Source: Bacillota bacterium (GTDB taxonomy: Bacteria; Bacillota_I; Bacilli_A; Erysipelotrichales; Coprobacillaceae). From it: DNA of 40,510 nt. A program made the translations under genes and the position numbers. Position 1 is the first letter of the stretch, and every line of letters starts with the position of its first letter. Positions 29,996 to 37,860 of this stretch are shown in pieces. Below the pieces are notes generated by a model. That model was not told the DNA's origin. It did not search any database and saw only the letters and a list, made by a program, of their open reading frames with translations. The DNA lies in the NCBI GenBank assembly GCA_030540195.1, contig JAUNWT010000013.1:1-40510 (forward strand). The letters are read 5' to 3'.

Positions 29996-31093
29996 TTATT
30001 TATTTTTTATGCTTTCCGGATAGTAAATACTGTTTACAGCATCGATTAATAATTTAATATCGATATGTGTATAAACCTTTTCGGTCAAGCTCATTGCTCC
30101 TTTATGTCCAACAATCATTTTTTGATATGTAGGAGATACTTCAGCTTCAGCTAATAATGAAATACATGTATGTCTACAACAATGAGGTGTTTGATCAAAT
30201 CCAAGTTGTACCATTAATGGTAGAAAATAACTATCATAATAATTTCTATATTTAAATCTTTTATCTTCTTCGGTGTGTAATAGATATTCACATTTTGAGG
30301 AATGATACCAGTTTTCAACAAGGGGATAGATATAATCACTGATAGGAACTTTACGTATACCGTTTTCTGTTTTTGATTTAATTACATTAAAATAATGTTC
30401 TTCCAAATGAATATTTTCTTTTTTTAGTGATAATAGCTCATCAATTCTAACACCAGTGTAAATCATTATAAGAATGATTTGGTAATACTTATCATCTTTT
30501 AAAGACCATAATATATCAATTTGTTTTTTGGTAAATGCTTTTCTATCGTACTTATTTGGGTTTTTATCACTATATTTACTGATATTCACATATTTTGAAT
30601 AATCTTTTCCACAAATATCTAATTTCATTGCATAAGAATATAATTGGTTAAATAATATCTTTATTTTTCTTAAAGTTGGATAATTTTTATCACAATTATC
30701 AATTACATTCTGTAAATCTTTTGTTTTTAAATCTCTAAATTTGTGTTCAAATAAAACAGAACATGCATTATATGCTGCACGATAACCGTTGATTGTCGAT
30801 TTAGTAGCATCAGCGTATTTTTCTACCGACCAATTATCATAGACTTCTCTAAATGTCATACTTCCATTTTCTAAATCAAAAGGACGTTCATGATATTTAG
30901 CTAACATTTGCATACCTTCTTGTCTTGTTTTTGCGTATCCAATAATTGCATATTTTTGAATACTTTTACCTTTGGCTTCATCTAAAGCATAACCTGTGGT
31001 AATACGCACCATATAAGGTTTTCTTCTACGAGAAGCGTTACTCATTTTTGTAACACTTCCATAACTATTTGGTAATTTTAAATTTTTTGCCAT
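29996..31093 (-). CDS. Tyrosine recombinase / integrase
   Basis: 365 residues. An N-terminal AP2-like arm-binding region (PNSYGSVTKMSNASRRRKPYMVRI), a SAM-like core-binding domain (about 75-165), and the catalytic domain with Arg216 (YTGVRIDELL), Lys241 (SKTENGIRKVP), His304 and Arg307 (HCCRHTCISLL), His330 (IVGHKGA) and the nucleophile Tyr341 (KVYTH). It is of the Tn916/ICE Int type. It catalyses integration and excision, here probably at the rpsI 3' end. The longer frame to 31123 lacks a site; AGGAGG fits the ATG at 31093. It overlaps the tnpV gene by 29 bases. Confidence 0.95.
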   Translation of the reverse strand: MAKNLKLPNSYGSVTKMSNASRRRKPYMVRITTGYALDEAKGKSIQKYAIIGYAKTRQEGMQMLAKYHERPFDLENGSMTFREVYDNWSVEKYADATKSTINGYRAAYNACSVLFEHKFRDLKTKDLQNVIDNCDKNYPTLRKIKILFNQLYSYAMKLDICGKDYSKYVNISKYSDKNPNKYDRKAFTKKQIDILWSLKDDKYYQIILIMIYTGVRIDELLSLKKENIHLEEHYFNVIKSKTENGIRKVPISDYIYPLVENWYHSSKCEYLLHTEEDKRFKYRNYYDSYFLPLMVQLGFDQTPHCCRHTCISLLAEAEVSPTYQKMIVGHKGAMSLTEKVYTHIDIKLLIDAVNSIYYPESIKNK

Positions 31094-31445
31094 CAAAGAC
31101 AACCTCCTTATTTTGATATACATATGCTTTTAGAATTTCTTTTCTTATATTGGATAGTAATTTTTCTCGTTCAATTTTTGAAACAAATTTATTGTTTTCA
31201 AATAGTACTTTTGTTCTGCTTTGAAAAAGTTGTTCACAAAAGCAATTAAGAACAAATAGCTTATGTTTATATTTATGACTATATTTGGATAGAAGATATT
31301 TGGATGGATGCTGTTCTTTTAAATAGTTAAGTTTTTCAGTAGCATAGTAACCTAATGCAGGTTCAGCATCATCAAATATAGGATAATAAATATCTCCTAT
31401 TTTCTTGTATTTAATTTTGTGTTTTATATTATCTTTCTCGATCAT
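31065..31445 (-). CDS. TnpV-like transposon-encoded protein
   Basis: 127 residues. The block YYPIFDDAEPALGYYATEKL with NYLKEQHPSKYLLSKYSHKY fits the TnpV pattern, where an IGRYGxLRxxYLKEHRPxxY block precedes a helical region. TnpV proteins are found in clostridial mobile elements and have no proven role; they are thought to assist excision or mobilisation. The gene overlaps the relaxase upstream by 17 bases and the integrase downstream by 29, so all three share one transcript. A TTG start at 31475 is possible but has no ribosome binding site. Confidence 0.65.
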   Translation of the reverse strand: MIEKDNIKHKIKYKKIGDIYYPIFDDAEPALGYYATEKLNYLKEQHPSKYLLSKYSHKYKHKLFVLNCFCEQLFQSRTKVLFENNKFVSKIEREKLLSNIRKEILKAYVYQNKEVVFDGKKFKITK

Positions 31446-32628
31446 GTGTTTTCTTCTTTCTAATAGGTTCTTCAAGTATGCGCTCTACTTCTTTTCTTCC
31501 TATTACTTTTTTTAGTTTGTTTAATTGATTTTGTAATTTCATATTTTCATGAGTAAGAAACCCATTTTCTCTTTGTAAATAGTTAATGGTACCTCTTAAG
31601 GGACCTATTTCTTCATTCAATTGTTTTACTTCACGATAAAGACGATTGTATTTGGTTATAACAACATCAATAATTTTTCTGAGTTTATTGATATAAGGTT
31701 CGATTATTTTATTTAAATAAGTTTTTGCGCTCATAAGTTTAGTTGGTTGGGGTATTTCCCATAGTTCTTCTTTGTTGATTTCGTTTGTCATTCTATAAAG
31801 TTCTTGTTCATTATCTTTGATTTCATATAATTTTGATTCAATTTCAGCATATTGTTTTTCAGAGGATTTGATACAAGAATCTAAATGATCTTTTTGTAAG
31901 CTTAAATAAGATATAGAATCTGTGAGTGATTCAACTTCCTCTTCACGTTTTTTCTTTTCGTAATTTAGAACACTTAAATGTTTTTCATGTGTGCCAAGTT
32001 GTAACCAATGAACATTGTATTTTTCCATTACTTTTGATAATTCTTGTTTTTCGGATGCAATCCATTGATTCCATTCAGTGTTACCACGACTACCACCCTT
32101 AAAACCTAATTGAGCAAGTGCTTGTTTAAGAGAAACACGTGTATCTAAACCACGCTTACTATTGGTGATAAAAGGTATGAAATCAATATGAAGATGCGGA
32201 GTTTCTTCGTCCATGTGCAAATGTGCTGAAAAGACAAATAGTGATGGATTTCTTTTTTGAAAGTTCTTCATGTATTCATCAAGTATTATTTTGGCAAGTT
32301 CTCCTTCAGGAGATCTAGCGTTTGTATCTTTACAATTCCCAATTTGAATAATGACTTCATGAAATGTTTTTTCTTGTTTACTTGTTCTTATCTTATTGTA
32401 GTAATCTTTAATAACACGATCTTTTCTCTTTTGTTTAGCGTTGTATCTTTGTAAAGCTTCATCAAATAATTGATAATAGGCTGTATGAATATTCATATTT
32501 ATATATTCAATATTTTGGCTGGTGCGCGATGGATCAACGTTGTTTGCAATGAATTTTCTACTATTATGATTTTGATTTCCTTTACCAAGCATTGCACTGA
32601 TTGTTCGAGATAAATGATATTCATTCAT
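31429..32628 (-). CDS. MobV-family relaxase (Pre/Mob)
   Basis: 399 residues. N-terminal motif HNSR (21-24) and the metal-binding three-His motif HMDEETPHLH (138-147), the hallmark of MobV relaxases, followed by GGSRGNTEWNQWIA. Residues about 220-385 are coiled coil (KKKREEEVESLTDSISYLSL and LQRENGFLTHENMKLQNQLN), as usual in this family. It nicks oriT and pilots the strand during mobilisation by a helper conjugation system. The candidate oriT is immediately upstream. A GAGG site lies before the ATG. Confidence 0.92.
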   Translation of the reverse strand: MNEYHLSRTISAMLGKGNQNHNSRKFIANNVDPSRTSQNIEYINMNIHTAYYQLFDEALQRYNAKQKRKDRVIKDYYNKIRTSKQEKTFHEVIIQIGNCKDTNARSPEGELAKIILDEYMKNFQKRNPSLFVFSAHLHMDEETPHLHIDFIPFITNSKRGLDTRVSLKQALAQLGFKGGSRGNTEWNQWIASEKQELSKVMEKYNVHWLQLGTHEKHLSVLNYEKKKREEEVESLTDSISYLSLQKDHLDSCIKSSEKQYAEIESKLYEIKDNEQELYRMTNEINKEELWEIPQPTKLMSAKTYLNKIIEPYINKLRKIIDVVITKYNRLYREVKQLNEEIGPLRGTINYLQRENGFLTHENMKLQNQLNKLKKVIGRKEVERILEEPIRKKKTHDRER

Positions 32629-32650
32629 TAAATAAGCCTCGCAGAGCGCA

Positions 32651-32704
32651 AAGCATCTTTTGTTTTTGACAAAAGTGCTTTTGCGTTACTTTCGCAAAAG
32701 TAAC
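32651..32704. other. Candidate oriT
   Basis: Just upstream of the relaxase gene. Two inverted repeats stand side by side: AAGCATCTTTTG / CAAAAGTGCTT (32651-32662, 32670-32680, one bulged base) and the perfect GTTACTTT-CGCA-AAAGTAAC (32685-32704). MobV oriTs usually lie here and contain such paired repeats. The nick site cannot be placed. A run of eight T follows at 32711, so the second hairpin could also act as a terminator on the plus strand. Confidence 0.5.
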
Positions 32705-32770
32705 AAAGGCTTTTTTTTAAAAGAAGATTGCAACATTGCAAGTATCTAAGGAGTCTACAACCTTGCAATG

Positions 32771-33727
32771 TTAATTTAATTTCCAATACCATGATTTACC
32801 TTCTTTGAATGATTGAATTTTTAGTTCAGCCTTTGCTTGATCGAGTGTTCTTTTTGAAAAATTCAAGTTCTTCCCTTTTTCGTACATTTCACTTGCTTTG
32901 ACAGGAGAGTTTGCTAATGTTTCTTGAAGAAATTCTTTTGCTCTATCTTTATCCGTTAATTTTTTAAATCCATCGAGTAATTCATCAACATCAATTTCAT
33001 ATTCACCAATCCATTTAAAACCTTCATCATCAAATTTAAATGCAAATGGTTTGCCTCTTTGAGCAAGACTTGATTTATCCTGAACAACAGCTCTTATACC
33101 ATTTTCATTTTTTAATTCACCACAAATAAGAACACTACGAGCAGCTGCAGGAATATCAATACTTCCTAAATTACGATAAGAAGATTTACTTCCTTTACCT
33201 TTATTCATATGTCCTACTAAAACAATAGCAACTTGATGTTTTTGAGCAATTGTCATTAGATTCTTCAATAATGGTCGCATTTCATTGGCTCTATTCATAT
33301 CAACTGTTTGCCCAATATATGCTTGTATTGGATCAAGAACTAACAACTTTGCGTTTTCTTGAATAATTGCTTGTTCAATTCTTTCATCTAACATGGTAAG
33401 TGAACAATGGTCTTCTTTGATAAAAACGATATTATTAAAATCAACATTTTCAAATTTTTCTAGACGAGGTTTAATTGTATCTTCATAGCCATCTTCAGAT
33501 GTTTGATAAATGACAGTCATTGGTTCGTGTTTAATATTTTCTTCTTCGGTAGGTAAGGGAGAACCAGTAGATAGCAAACCAGCAAGATAAAGTACAAGCA
33601 TTGTTTTTCCACTTCCTGGATTTCCTTGAATTATTGTTAATTTACCGAAGGGGATATAGGGATACCATAACCACTCAACATCAGTACTTTGTACCTCAGA
33701 TAAGCGCGTTATTTCTAATTCAACCAT
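32771..33727 (-). CDS. RepA/AAA_25-type RecA-like ATPase
   Basis: 318 residues. Walker A is QGNPGSGKT (34-42) and Walker B is LLVLDPIQAY with Asp131, followed by a sensor block AIVLVGHMNKGKGSKSSYRN and DIPAAARSVLICGE. This is the RepA-like hexameric helicase / AAA_25 fold found in plasmids, phages and mobilizable elements. The C-terminal 75 residues form a small winged-helix-like domain. It probably unwinds DNA when the excised element replicates or transfers. Its ATG directly follows the stop codon of the 33728 gene, so the two are coupled. Confidence 0.85.
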   Translation of the reverse strand: MVELEITRLSEVQSTDVEWLWYPYIPFGKLTIIQGNPGSGKTMLVLYLAGLLSTGSPLPTEEENIKHEPMTVIYQTSEDGYEDTIKPRLEKFENVDFNNIVFIKEDHCSLTMLDERIEQAIIQENAKLLVLDPIQAYIGQTVDMNRANEMRPLLKNLMTIAQKHQVAIVLVGHMNKGKGSKSSYRNLGSIDIPAAARSVLICGELKNENGIRAVVQDKSSLAQRGKPFAFKFDDEGFKWIGEYEIDVDELLDGFKKLTDKDRAKEFLQETLANSPVKASEMYEKGKNLNFSKRTLDQAKAELKIQSFKEGKSWYWKLN

Positions 33728-33964
33728 CTAAATATTTCCTTTAAAATAACCAGTTTCTTCCCATACTTTTTTATCGGGACAGTAGTAATTGAATTCTGAT
33801 GAATTATCTCTTTTCATTGCATAACCAAATTTCAAAATACCTTTTTGTAAGCCGATACGGATAAATTGTGCATCCTTTCCAATGGCTTTTGAGAGTTCCA
33901 TAATAGGAACATTTCTACCAGTAAATTCTGGTAATTCAATAAATACTCTATTTTCTTCTTTCAT
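33728..33964 (-). CDS. Small excisionase-like / helix-turn-helix protein
   Basis: 78 residues. The central segment VPIMELSKAIGKDAQFIRIGLQKGILKFG, read in two parts (VPIMELSKAIGKDAQFIRI and GLQKGILKFG), looks like a MerR/Xis-type winged helix that reads DNA, and a Tyr/Trp-rich tail follows. It may be the recombination directionality factor or an initiator accessory protein; the sequence alone does not decide. The ORF opens with GTG at 33970, but AAAGGAGG fits the ATG at 33964. It is the first gene of the minus-strand operon of the element. Confidence 0.6.
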   Translation of the reverse strand: MKEENRVFIELPEFTGRNVPIMELSKAIGKDAQFIRIGLQKGILKFGYAMKRDNSSEFNYYCPDKKVWEETGYFKGNI

Positions 33965-34011
33965 GTTCACATTCCTCCTTTAAAAAGAGTATTAAATTGT
34001 GAAAGAAAGTT

Positions 34012-34020
34012 TGCTATAAT
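34012..34020 (+). promoter_or_regulatory. Extended -10 promoter of a short RNA
   Basis: TGC-TATAAT ending at 34020. The -35 is poor. It points away from the minus-strand rep operon and is followed 90 bases later by a strong terminator. Confidence 0.55.
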
Positions 34021-34026
34021 GTACAA

Positions 34027-34109
34027 GAAAGGACATTATAAAAACAGTTCTTTCGCGTTACATAGAGTTCATTAGATGTGTCGCCAAACGTTATCTAATG
34101 AACTTTTTT
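34027..34109 (+). ncRNA. Candidate small RNA upstream of the rep operon
   Basis: About 83 bases between the extended -10 box and a perfect 12-bp terminator, with no reading frame. It is antisense to the leader of the 33728-32771 transcript if that transcript starts near 34150-34200. That is the layout of a counter-transcribed RNA controlling replication genes. A 12-codon frame on the opposite strand (34091-34129) ends inside the same hairpin, but its start is only 2 bases from its GGAG. The rest of the 33965-34313 gap is AT-rich with the operator noted at 34175. Confidence 0.45.
34066..34109 (+). terminator. Terminator of the candidate small RNA
   Basis: Perfect stem AGTTCATTAGAT / ATCTAATGAACT (34066-34077, 34093-34104), 15-base loop, T-run to 34109. 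Confidence 0.85.
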
Positions 34110-34174
34110 ATTTTCTGTTTTATATTCATCACTCCTTTCGTATGGATAACTTTATGCAAAATATAAATAGCATT

Positions 34175-34188
34175 TAGTTATCTAACTA
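34175..34188. promoter_or_regulatory. Operator-like palindrome in the divergent region
   Basis: TAGTTA-TC-TAACTA, between the rep operon and the XRE gene. A pair of CAACACAAT direct repeats follows at 34216 and 34226, 10 bases apart. Either could be the binding site of the XRE protein. Confidence 0.4.
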
Positions 34189-34313
34189 CACTATACTATC
34201 AAAAGAAACTAATTGCAACACAATACAACACAATTAATTTACTTTTGGTGTTTAATTCATATTTAAAATACTTTATAATAGAAATGAATATATAAAAAAT
34301 GAGGAGTGATATG

Positions 34314-34970
34314 ATGTATTTTGCGCAATTTATGAAAGATTTACGTCAAGAAAAATCATTAACACAAACTGAAATAGCTGAAATATTAGGGGTTAGTGTT
34401 CAATCTATAAAAAAAATAGAGAATGGAACAACTAACTTTCCCAGTAAGATATTGTTAAACAAATTAGCTGATTATTTAGATCAATTTCCTATAGCAATTG
34501 CATCAAAAATAATTTTTGGTGATGAAGATTGTGATAGAGATGAAGTAGGGTATTTATCTGCACGCTATTTAGCATATAAATACATAAATGGCTGGAATTT
34601 AGATGAAGTACCTATTTGGCTTGAAGATAAAACACAATCAATATGTTTCGCTGGAAAAATATCTAAAAGAAGAGAACCAAAAAACACATCAATTGTTATA
34701 GAATTTAGTGAATTTATTTTAAATGATTCAGAGAAAATAACACTTGATGATGCTTATAGTATTTTAAGTACAATTATGATGATTGTTTCACAAAATGAAG
34801 AATCTTTTAGAAGGGTAGAAGTATTATTTGATCTTCATAACCATTATGAAAGTGAAGCATTTCAACTTCTTGAAAGTGTAACTTTATATCGTGTTCCAAC
34901 CGATTTGATTTTAGTTGAGTTTGAACCAGATACAGGAGCAATAAGTCGAGAGATTAGTGTGAAAAAATAG
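34314..34970 (+). CDS. XRE-family regulator with a C-terminal beta-rich domain
   Basis: 218 residues. The N-terminal helix-turn-helix (about 1-60) has MKDLRQEKSLTQTEIAEILG and VSVQSIKKIENGTTNFPS. Residues about 75-218 form a second domain of unknown family, with strands and helices (for example SIVIEFSEFILND and FRRVEVLFDLHNHYESEAFQ). A regulator of the element, an antitoxin, or part of a defence pair with the DUF2971 protein downstream are all possible. GAGGAG at 34301 fits the ATG at 34314 best; 34311 is an alternative. A TATAAT box is at 34274-34279. Confidence 0.75.
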   Translation: MYFAQFMKDLRQEKSLTQTEIAEILGVSVQSIKKIENGTTNFPSKILLNKLADYLDQFPIAIASKIIFGDEDCDRDEVGYLSARYLAYKYINGWNLDEVPIWLEDKTQSICFAGKISKRREPKNTSIVIEFSEFILNDSEKITLDDAYSILSTIMMIVSQNEESFRRVEVLFDLHNHYESEAFQLLESVTLYRVPTDLILVEFEPDTGAISREISVKK

Positions 34971-35035
34971 ATTTATAAAGTATCATTTTAATGGATTGAA
35001 CTAATTAACAATATATTTATTTGGGAGGGTTAACT

Positions 35036-35860
35036 ATGGATGAAACAGATTATCTTTATCATTATACAAATATTGAAACATTGGCTCTTATATTAAAAAA
35101 TAGGACAATTCGTTTTAATTCACTTGATAAAGTTGATGATTTACAAGAGCAACAAACAGCAGATGTTAAAAATATAGGACAATTTTGTTATGTAAGTTCG
35201 TGGACAGATGATTCAACTGAAAGTATTCCAATGTGGAATATGTATGCCTCTTTAAATCTTGGAGTACGAATTAAACTTTGTAAAAATCCGTTTAAAATAC
35301 ATAATAATACTGCTGAAGAATTATCAAAAGTATTGAATGTAAAAGTTAATGATGAATCAAATGGTAATGGTATGAAAAGTATAATTCCATTAGCGGAGAT
35401 GTTTGAAAAAGGTTTTTATTCTATTCAAGCTTTAAATGGAGATTTGCTGCATAAGGTAGAATACACAGATGATCCTAGTAAATTATATCCACGTTTATTA
35501 ATTGAAGATGGTAATCAATTTACATTGTTACTTGGTAATCTTGGAAAACATAAAAATTTACACTGGGAATTCCAAAAAGAATGGAGATATATACTAAATA
35601 TTCTACCTTTAAATATGAATCAGCCTGTACAAACCATGGCTCAAAATTTCCAATTAGTAGCAAATAAAATTAAATTAGGTAAGGAAAAGCAACCGTTTCC
35701 TTATTATGATATACATATTTCAGATGAAGCGTTTGAAAAAATGGAAATTGTACTTAGCCCACGTCTAAGTGCGGGAAATAGAGTTATTGTTCAAGCTCTT
35801 ATAGAAAAATATAACCCAACAGCGATAGTAAAAGAAAGTAGTTTATCTGGGCTTATATAA
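35036..35860 (+). CDS. DUF2971-family protein
   Basis: 274 residues. It begins DYLYHYTNIETLALILKNRT with IRFNSLDKVDDLQE, then FCYVSSWTDDSTESIPMWNMY and, near residue 180, WEFQKEWRYIL, the three conserved blocks of DUF2971. The family is common on mobile elements; biochemical activity is unproven. The YHYT start and the Trp/Glu blocks recall ADP-ribosyltransferase-like folds, which is speculation. It follows the XRE gene by 65 bases on the same strand and is followed by a terminator, so the two form a cargo operon. GGGAGGG precedes the ATG. Confidence 0.75.
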   Translation: MDETDYLYHYTNIETLALILKNRTIRFNSLDKVDDLQEQQTADVKNIGQFCYVSSWTDDSTESIPMWNMYASLNLGVRIKLCKNPFKIHNNTAEELSKVLNVKVNDESNGNGMKSIIPLAEMFEKGFYSIQALNGDLLHKVEYTDDPSKLYPRLLIEDGNQFTLLLGNLGKHKNLHWEFQKEWRYILNILPLNMNQPVQTMAQNFQLVANKIKLGKEKQPFPYYDIHISDEAFEKMEIVLSPRLSAGNRVIVQALIEKYNPTAIVKESSLSGLI

Positions 35861-35867
35861 AAAATGA

Positions 35868-35900
35868 AAAAGGTGAGTATTGAGTAATACTTACCTTTTA
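35868..35900 (+). terminator. Terminator of the XRE-DUF2971 operon
   Basis: 14-bp stem AAAAGGTGAGTATT / AATACTTACCTTTT with a GAGT loop and one G-T pair. Confidence 0.85.
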
Positions 35901-35951
35901 TTGCAGAAGGACTGATATTAGTTGGTTATCGTAAAAAAACTAGTTTAATCA

Positions 35952-35986
35952 CTCACAAATATATAAAATTTCAATACCTTTGTGAG
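35952..35986 (-). terminator. Terminator of the SDR gene
   Basis: CTCACAAA / TTTGTGAG arms (35952-35959, 35979-35986) with a 19-base loop. On the minus strand a T-run follows a few bases later. Confidence 0.6.
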
Positions 35987-35998
35987 AATTGCGTTTTA

Positions 35999-36751
35999 TT
36001 ATTTTCCAGCTACGCAACCACTATCAACAGGAAGTACAACACCGTTTATAAAAGATGATGCATCTTCACATAAGAATACTGCAGCGTTAGCAATATCTTC
36101 TGGTTTTCCTAAATGACCACATGGATTTGATTCTTCTGCTTGTTTATAAGCATCAGGAGCAATTTCTTTGAGTGAATTTACTAATTCAGTTTCGATAGTT
36201 CCTGGTGCAATGGCATTAATAGTGATATTAGATGTTGCGTAATCCAGTGCAGCTGCTTTTGTAATGCCTACAACACCATGTTTAGCTGCACAATAGACTG
36301 AATTTCCTTTGCATCCTAATAGTCCTGCACCAGATGTCGTATTGATAATACGTCCAAAACCATTTTCTTTCATTATTTTTATTTCTTCAATCATACAGTT
36401 TGTAACAGCAATTAAACAAATTCCAATTACGTTATTAACTTCTTCACTGGTACATTCATCAAGTGGCTTTGCTGGAATACCAAATCCTGCATTATTCATA
36501 GCATAGTCTAGTTTTCCAAATTGTTCTTTTATCCATACATAGGCATTTTTGATTTCATCAATATTAAATAAATTAACATGTTTATAAACAACCTTTTTTC
36601 CTTGACCGCATAATTCTTTTGCTAAAGTTTCTCCTTTGTCATCTTGAACATCAAAAATAATAACTTGGCAATCTCTATCAGCAAACATGCGAACCATCCC
36701 TTTTCCAATTCCACTTGCTCCACCAGTAACTAATACAACACGATTTTTCAT
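35999..36751 (-). CDS. Short-chain dehydrogenase/reductase
   Basis: 250 residues, classical SDR. The cofactor loop is TGGASGIGKGM near residue 9, the structural motif NNAGFG, the catalytic Ser in NTTSGAGLLG, and Tyr-x-x-x-Lys as YCAAK. The Asp at the end of beta-2 (IIFDVQDDKG) favours NAD over NADP. The substrate is unknown; similar enzymes act on sugars, polyols, bile acids or 3-hydroxyacyl groups. It has its own MerR-type promoter and is divergent from the MerR gene at 36946. GGAGG precedes the ATG. Confidence 0.92.
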   Translation of the reverse strand: MKNRVVLVTGGASGIGKGMVRMFADRDCQVIIFDVQDDKGETLAKELCGQGKKVVYKHVNLFNIDEIKNAYVWIKEQFGKLDYAMNNAGFGIPAKPLDECTSEEVNNVIGICLIAVTNCMIEEIKIMKENGFGRIINTTSGAGLLGCKGNSVYCAAKHGVVGITKAAALDYATSNITINAIAPGTIETELVNSLKEIAPDAYKQAEESNPCGHLGKPEDIANAAVFLCEDASSFINGVVLPVDSGCVAGK

Positions 36752-36783
36752 TTTTCTACCTCCAAATATTTTATTATATATAA

Positions 36784-36814
36784 ATTATAATTTATGGAGT
36801 AACTTTATAGTCAA
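36784..36814 (-). promoter_or_regulatory. MerR-type promoter of the SDR gene (19-bp spacer)
   Basis: Minus strand: TTGACT (36814-36809), 19-bp spacer, TATAAT (36789-36784). The spacer is 2 bp longer than normal and holds the imperfect dyad TAT-AA-AGT-T-ACT-CC-ATA (36793-36809), the arrangement that MerR-family activators untwist. Confidence 0.8.
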
Positions 36815-36945
36815 GGGTGTCTTATTTATCTAATTTAGACACATTACATTCTAAAAATACATAAAATTGAAGAAATAAATTGTCTATGATATAATTTTAT
36901 ATCAATAAAACATTGGACTAACTTTAATGTTAAGGAGATTATATT

Positions 36946-37758
36946 ATGAAAATTAGTGATGCAGCTAAATTGCTAGGAATATCTACAGATACAATACGCT
37001 ATTATGAAAAAGAAGGAGTTATTACTCCAAAAAGAACAAGTAAAAATAATTATCGTAATCTAGATGGTAGAGATATTATTTCATTATTGGTTTGTATATA
37101 TAACCGAAAAATTGGCTATTCTATGAAAGAATCAGTAGAGTATGTTGAAGGTATACCTGTTTCTAAAGTAACGGATATTTTAAATAATAAAATTTGTGAA
37201 TTAGAATCAGAAGTAAAGGAAACTAAAAATCTTATAGATTATTTAACAACTTTAAAGGTTGAGTCAGAAACAGATTTTTATAATATTGGGAACTATTGGA
37301 TCACTGTTGAACCTAAATGTTATTTATTACCTTATGCGAAAATTTCTCAATCAGAATTTTGTTTTACTAAAGATGATCCAAGATATTATGCAAAATTATT
37401 TGAATATCTCCCATTCATTAGTCAAGCACAAGTAACAGATGTAAAACAATATGATTCTTCACAAAGTGTAACAGAGTGGTTTTTTGTGATACCAGAAATT
37501 ATTTATAATCAACTTCCTCAAGAATTTTTAAAAGATACAAAAGTTATGCCAAAGCAACATTGCTTAAATACAGTTGTTATTAATGAAAACTGGGAATACC
37601 CAAACAATGAAATTTTTAAAGATATATCTATTTATTTGAAAAAACGTAATATTAAATCTTGTGGAATTGCGGCAGCAACTTATCCAAATTACTATTTTCA
37701 AGAGAATGGTAAAAAAGTACGTTATGCAAAAGTTAAAGTACCTATAGAGTTGGAATAA
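36946..37758 (+). CDS. MerR-family regulator with a C-terminal effector domain
   Basis: 270 residues. The MerR winged helix (1-75) begins MKISDAAKLLGISTDTIRYY and continues EKEGVITPKRTSKNNYR, then a coiled-coil dimerisation helix (about 83-112). The rest (about 115-270) looks like a GyrI/BmrR-type ligand domain, with a Tyr-rich strand pattern (YWITVEPKCYLLPYAKI), as in multidrug-binding MerR proteins. It is divergent from the SDR gene, whose promoter has the 19-bp spacer that such regulators act on. Its ligand may be the substrate of the SDR enzyme. Confidence 0.88.
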   Translation: MKISDAAKLLGISTDTIRYYEKEGVITPKRTSKNNYRNLDGRDIISLLVCIYNRKIGYSMKESVEYVEGIPVSKVTDILNNKICELESEVKETKNLIDYLTTLKVESETDFYNIGNYWITVEPKCYLLPYAKISQSEFCFTKDDPRYYAKLFEYLPFISQAQVTDVKQYDSSQSVTEWFFVIPEIIYNQLPQEFLKDTKVMPKQHCLNTVVINENWEYPNNEIFKDISIYLKKRNIKSCGIAAATYPNYYFQENGKKVRYAKVKVPIELE

Positions 37759-37825
37759 ATAGTTGAATAGAGAATATGAAAAATATGTAGACTTTATAAA
37801 AGTGTGCATATTTCTTTTTTTGTTT

Positions 37826-37831
37826 TATAAT
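37826..37831 (+). promoter_or_regulatory. -10 box of the LevR-like gene
   Basis: TATAAT, 29 bases before the start codon. The -35 is not clear. Confidence 0.5.
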
Positions 37832-37860
37832 ATGAATATATTTAGAAAAGGAGAAATTTT

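Larger units (their letters stand above)
29494..35900. mobile_element. Integrative mobilizable element beside rpsI
   Basis: Between the rpsI terminator and about 35900 lie a tyrosine integrase, TnpV, a MobV relaxase, a candidate oriT, a RepA-like ATPase, an excisionase-like protein, a divergent XRE regulator, a DUF2971 protein and a type I toxin-antitoxin locus. There are no conjugation (type IV secretion) genes, so it would need a helper to transfer. The left edge is near the rpsI 3' end. The right edge is uncertain: no convincing direct repeat of the rpsI end was found, and the SDR, MerR and LevR genes may also belong to it. Confidence 0.65.

Noticed and set aside
35983-35991. CAATTCTCA on the minus strand matches the end of rpsI (29390-29398), a possible attachment-site repeat.
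   Set aside because: Only 9 bases and in inverted orientation, which would give inversion rather than excision. Such matches are expected by chance in AT-rich DNA.
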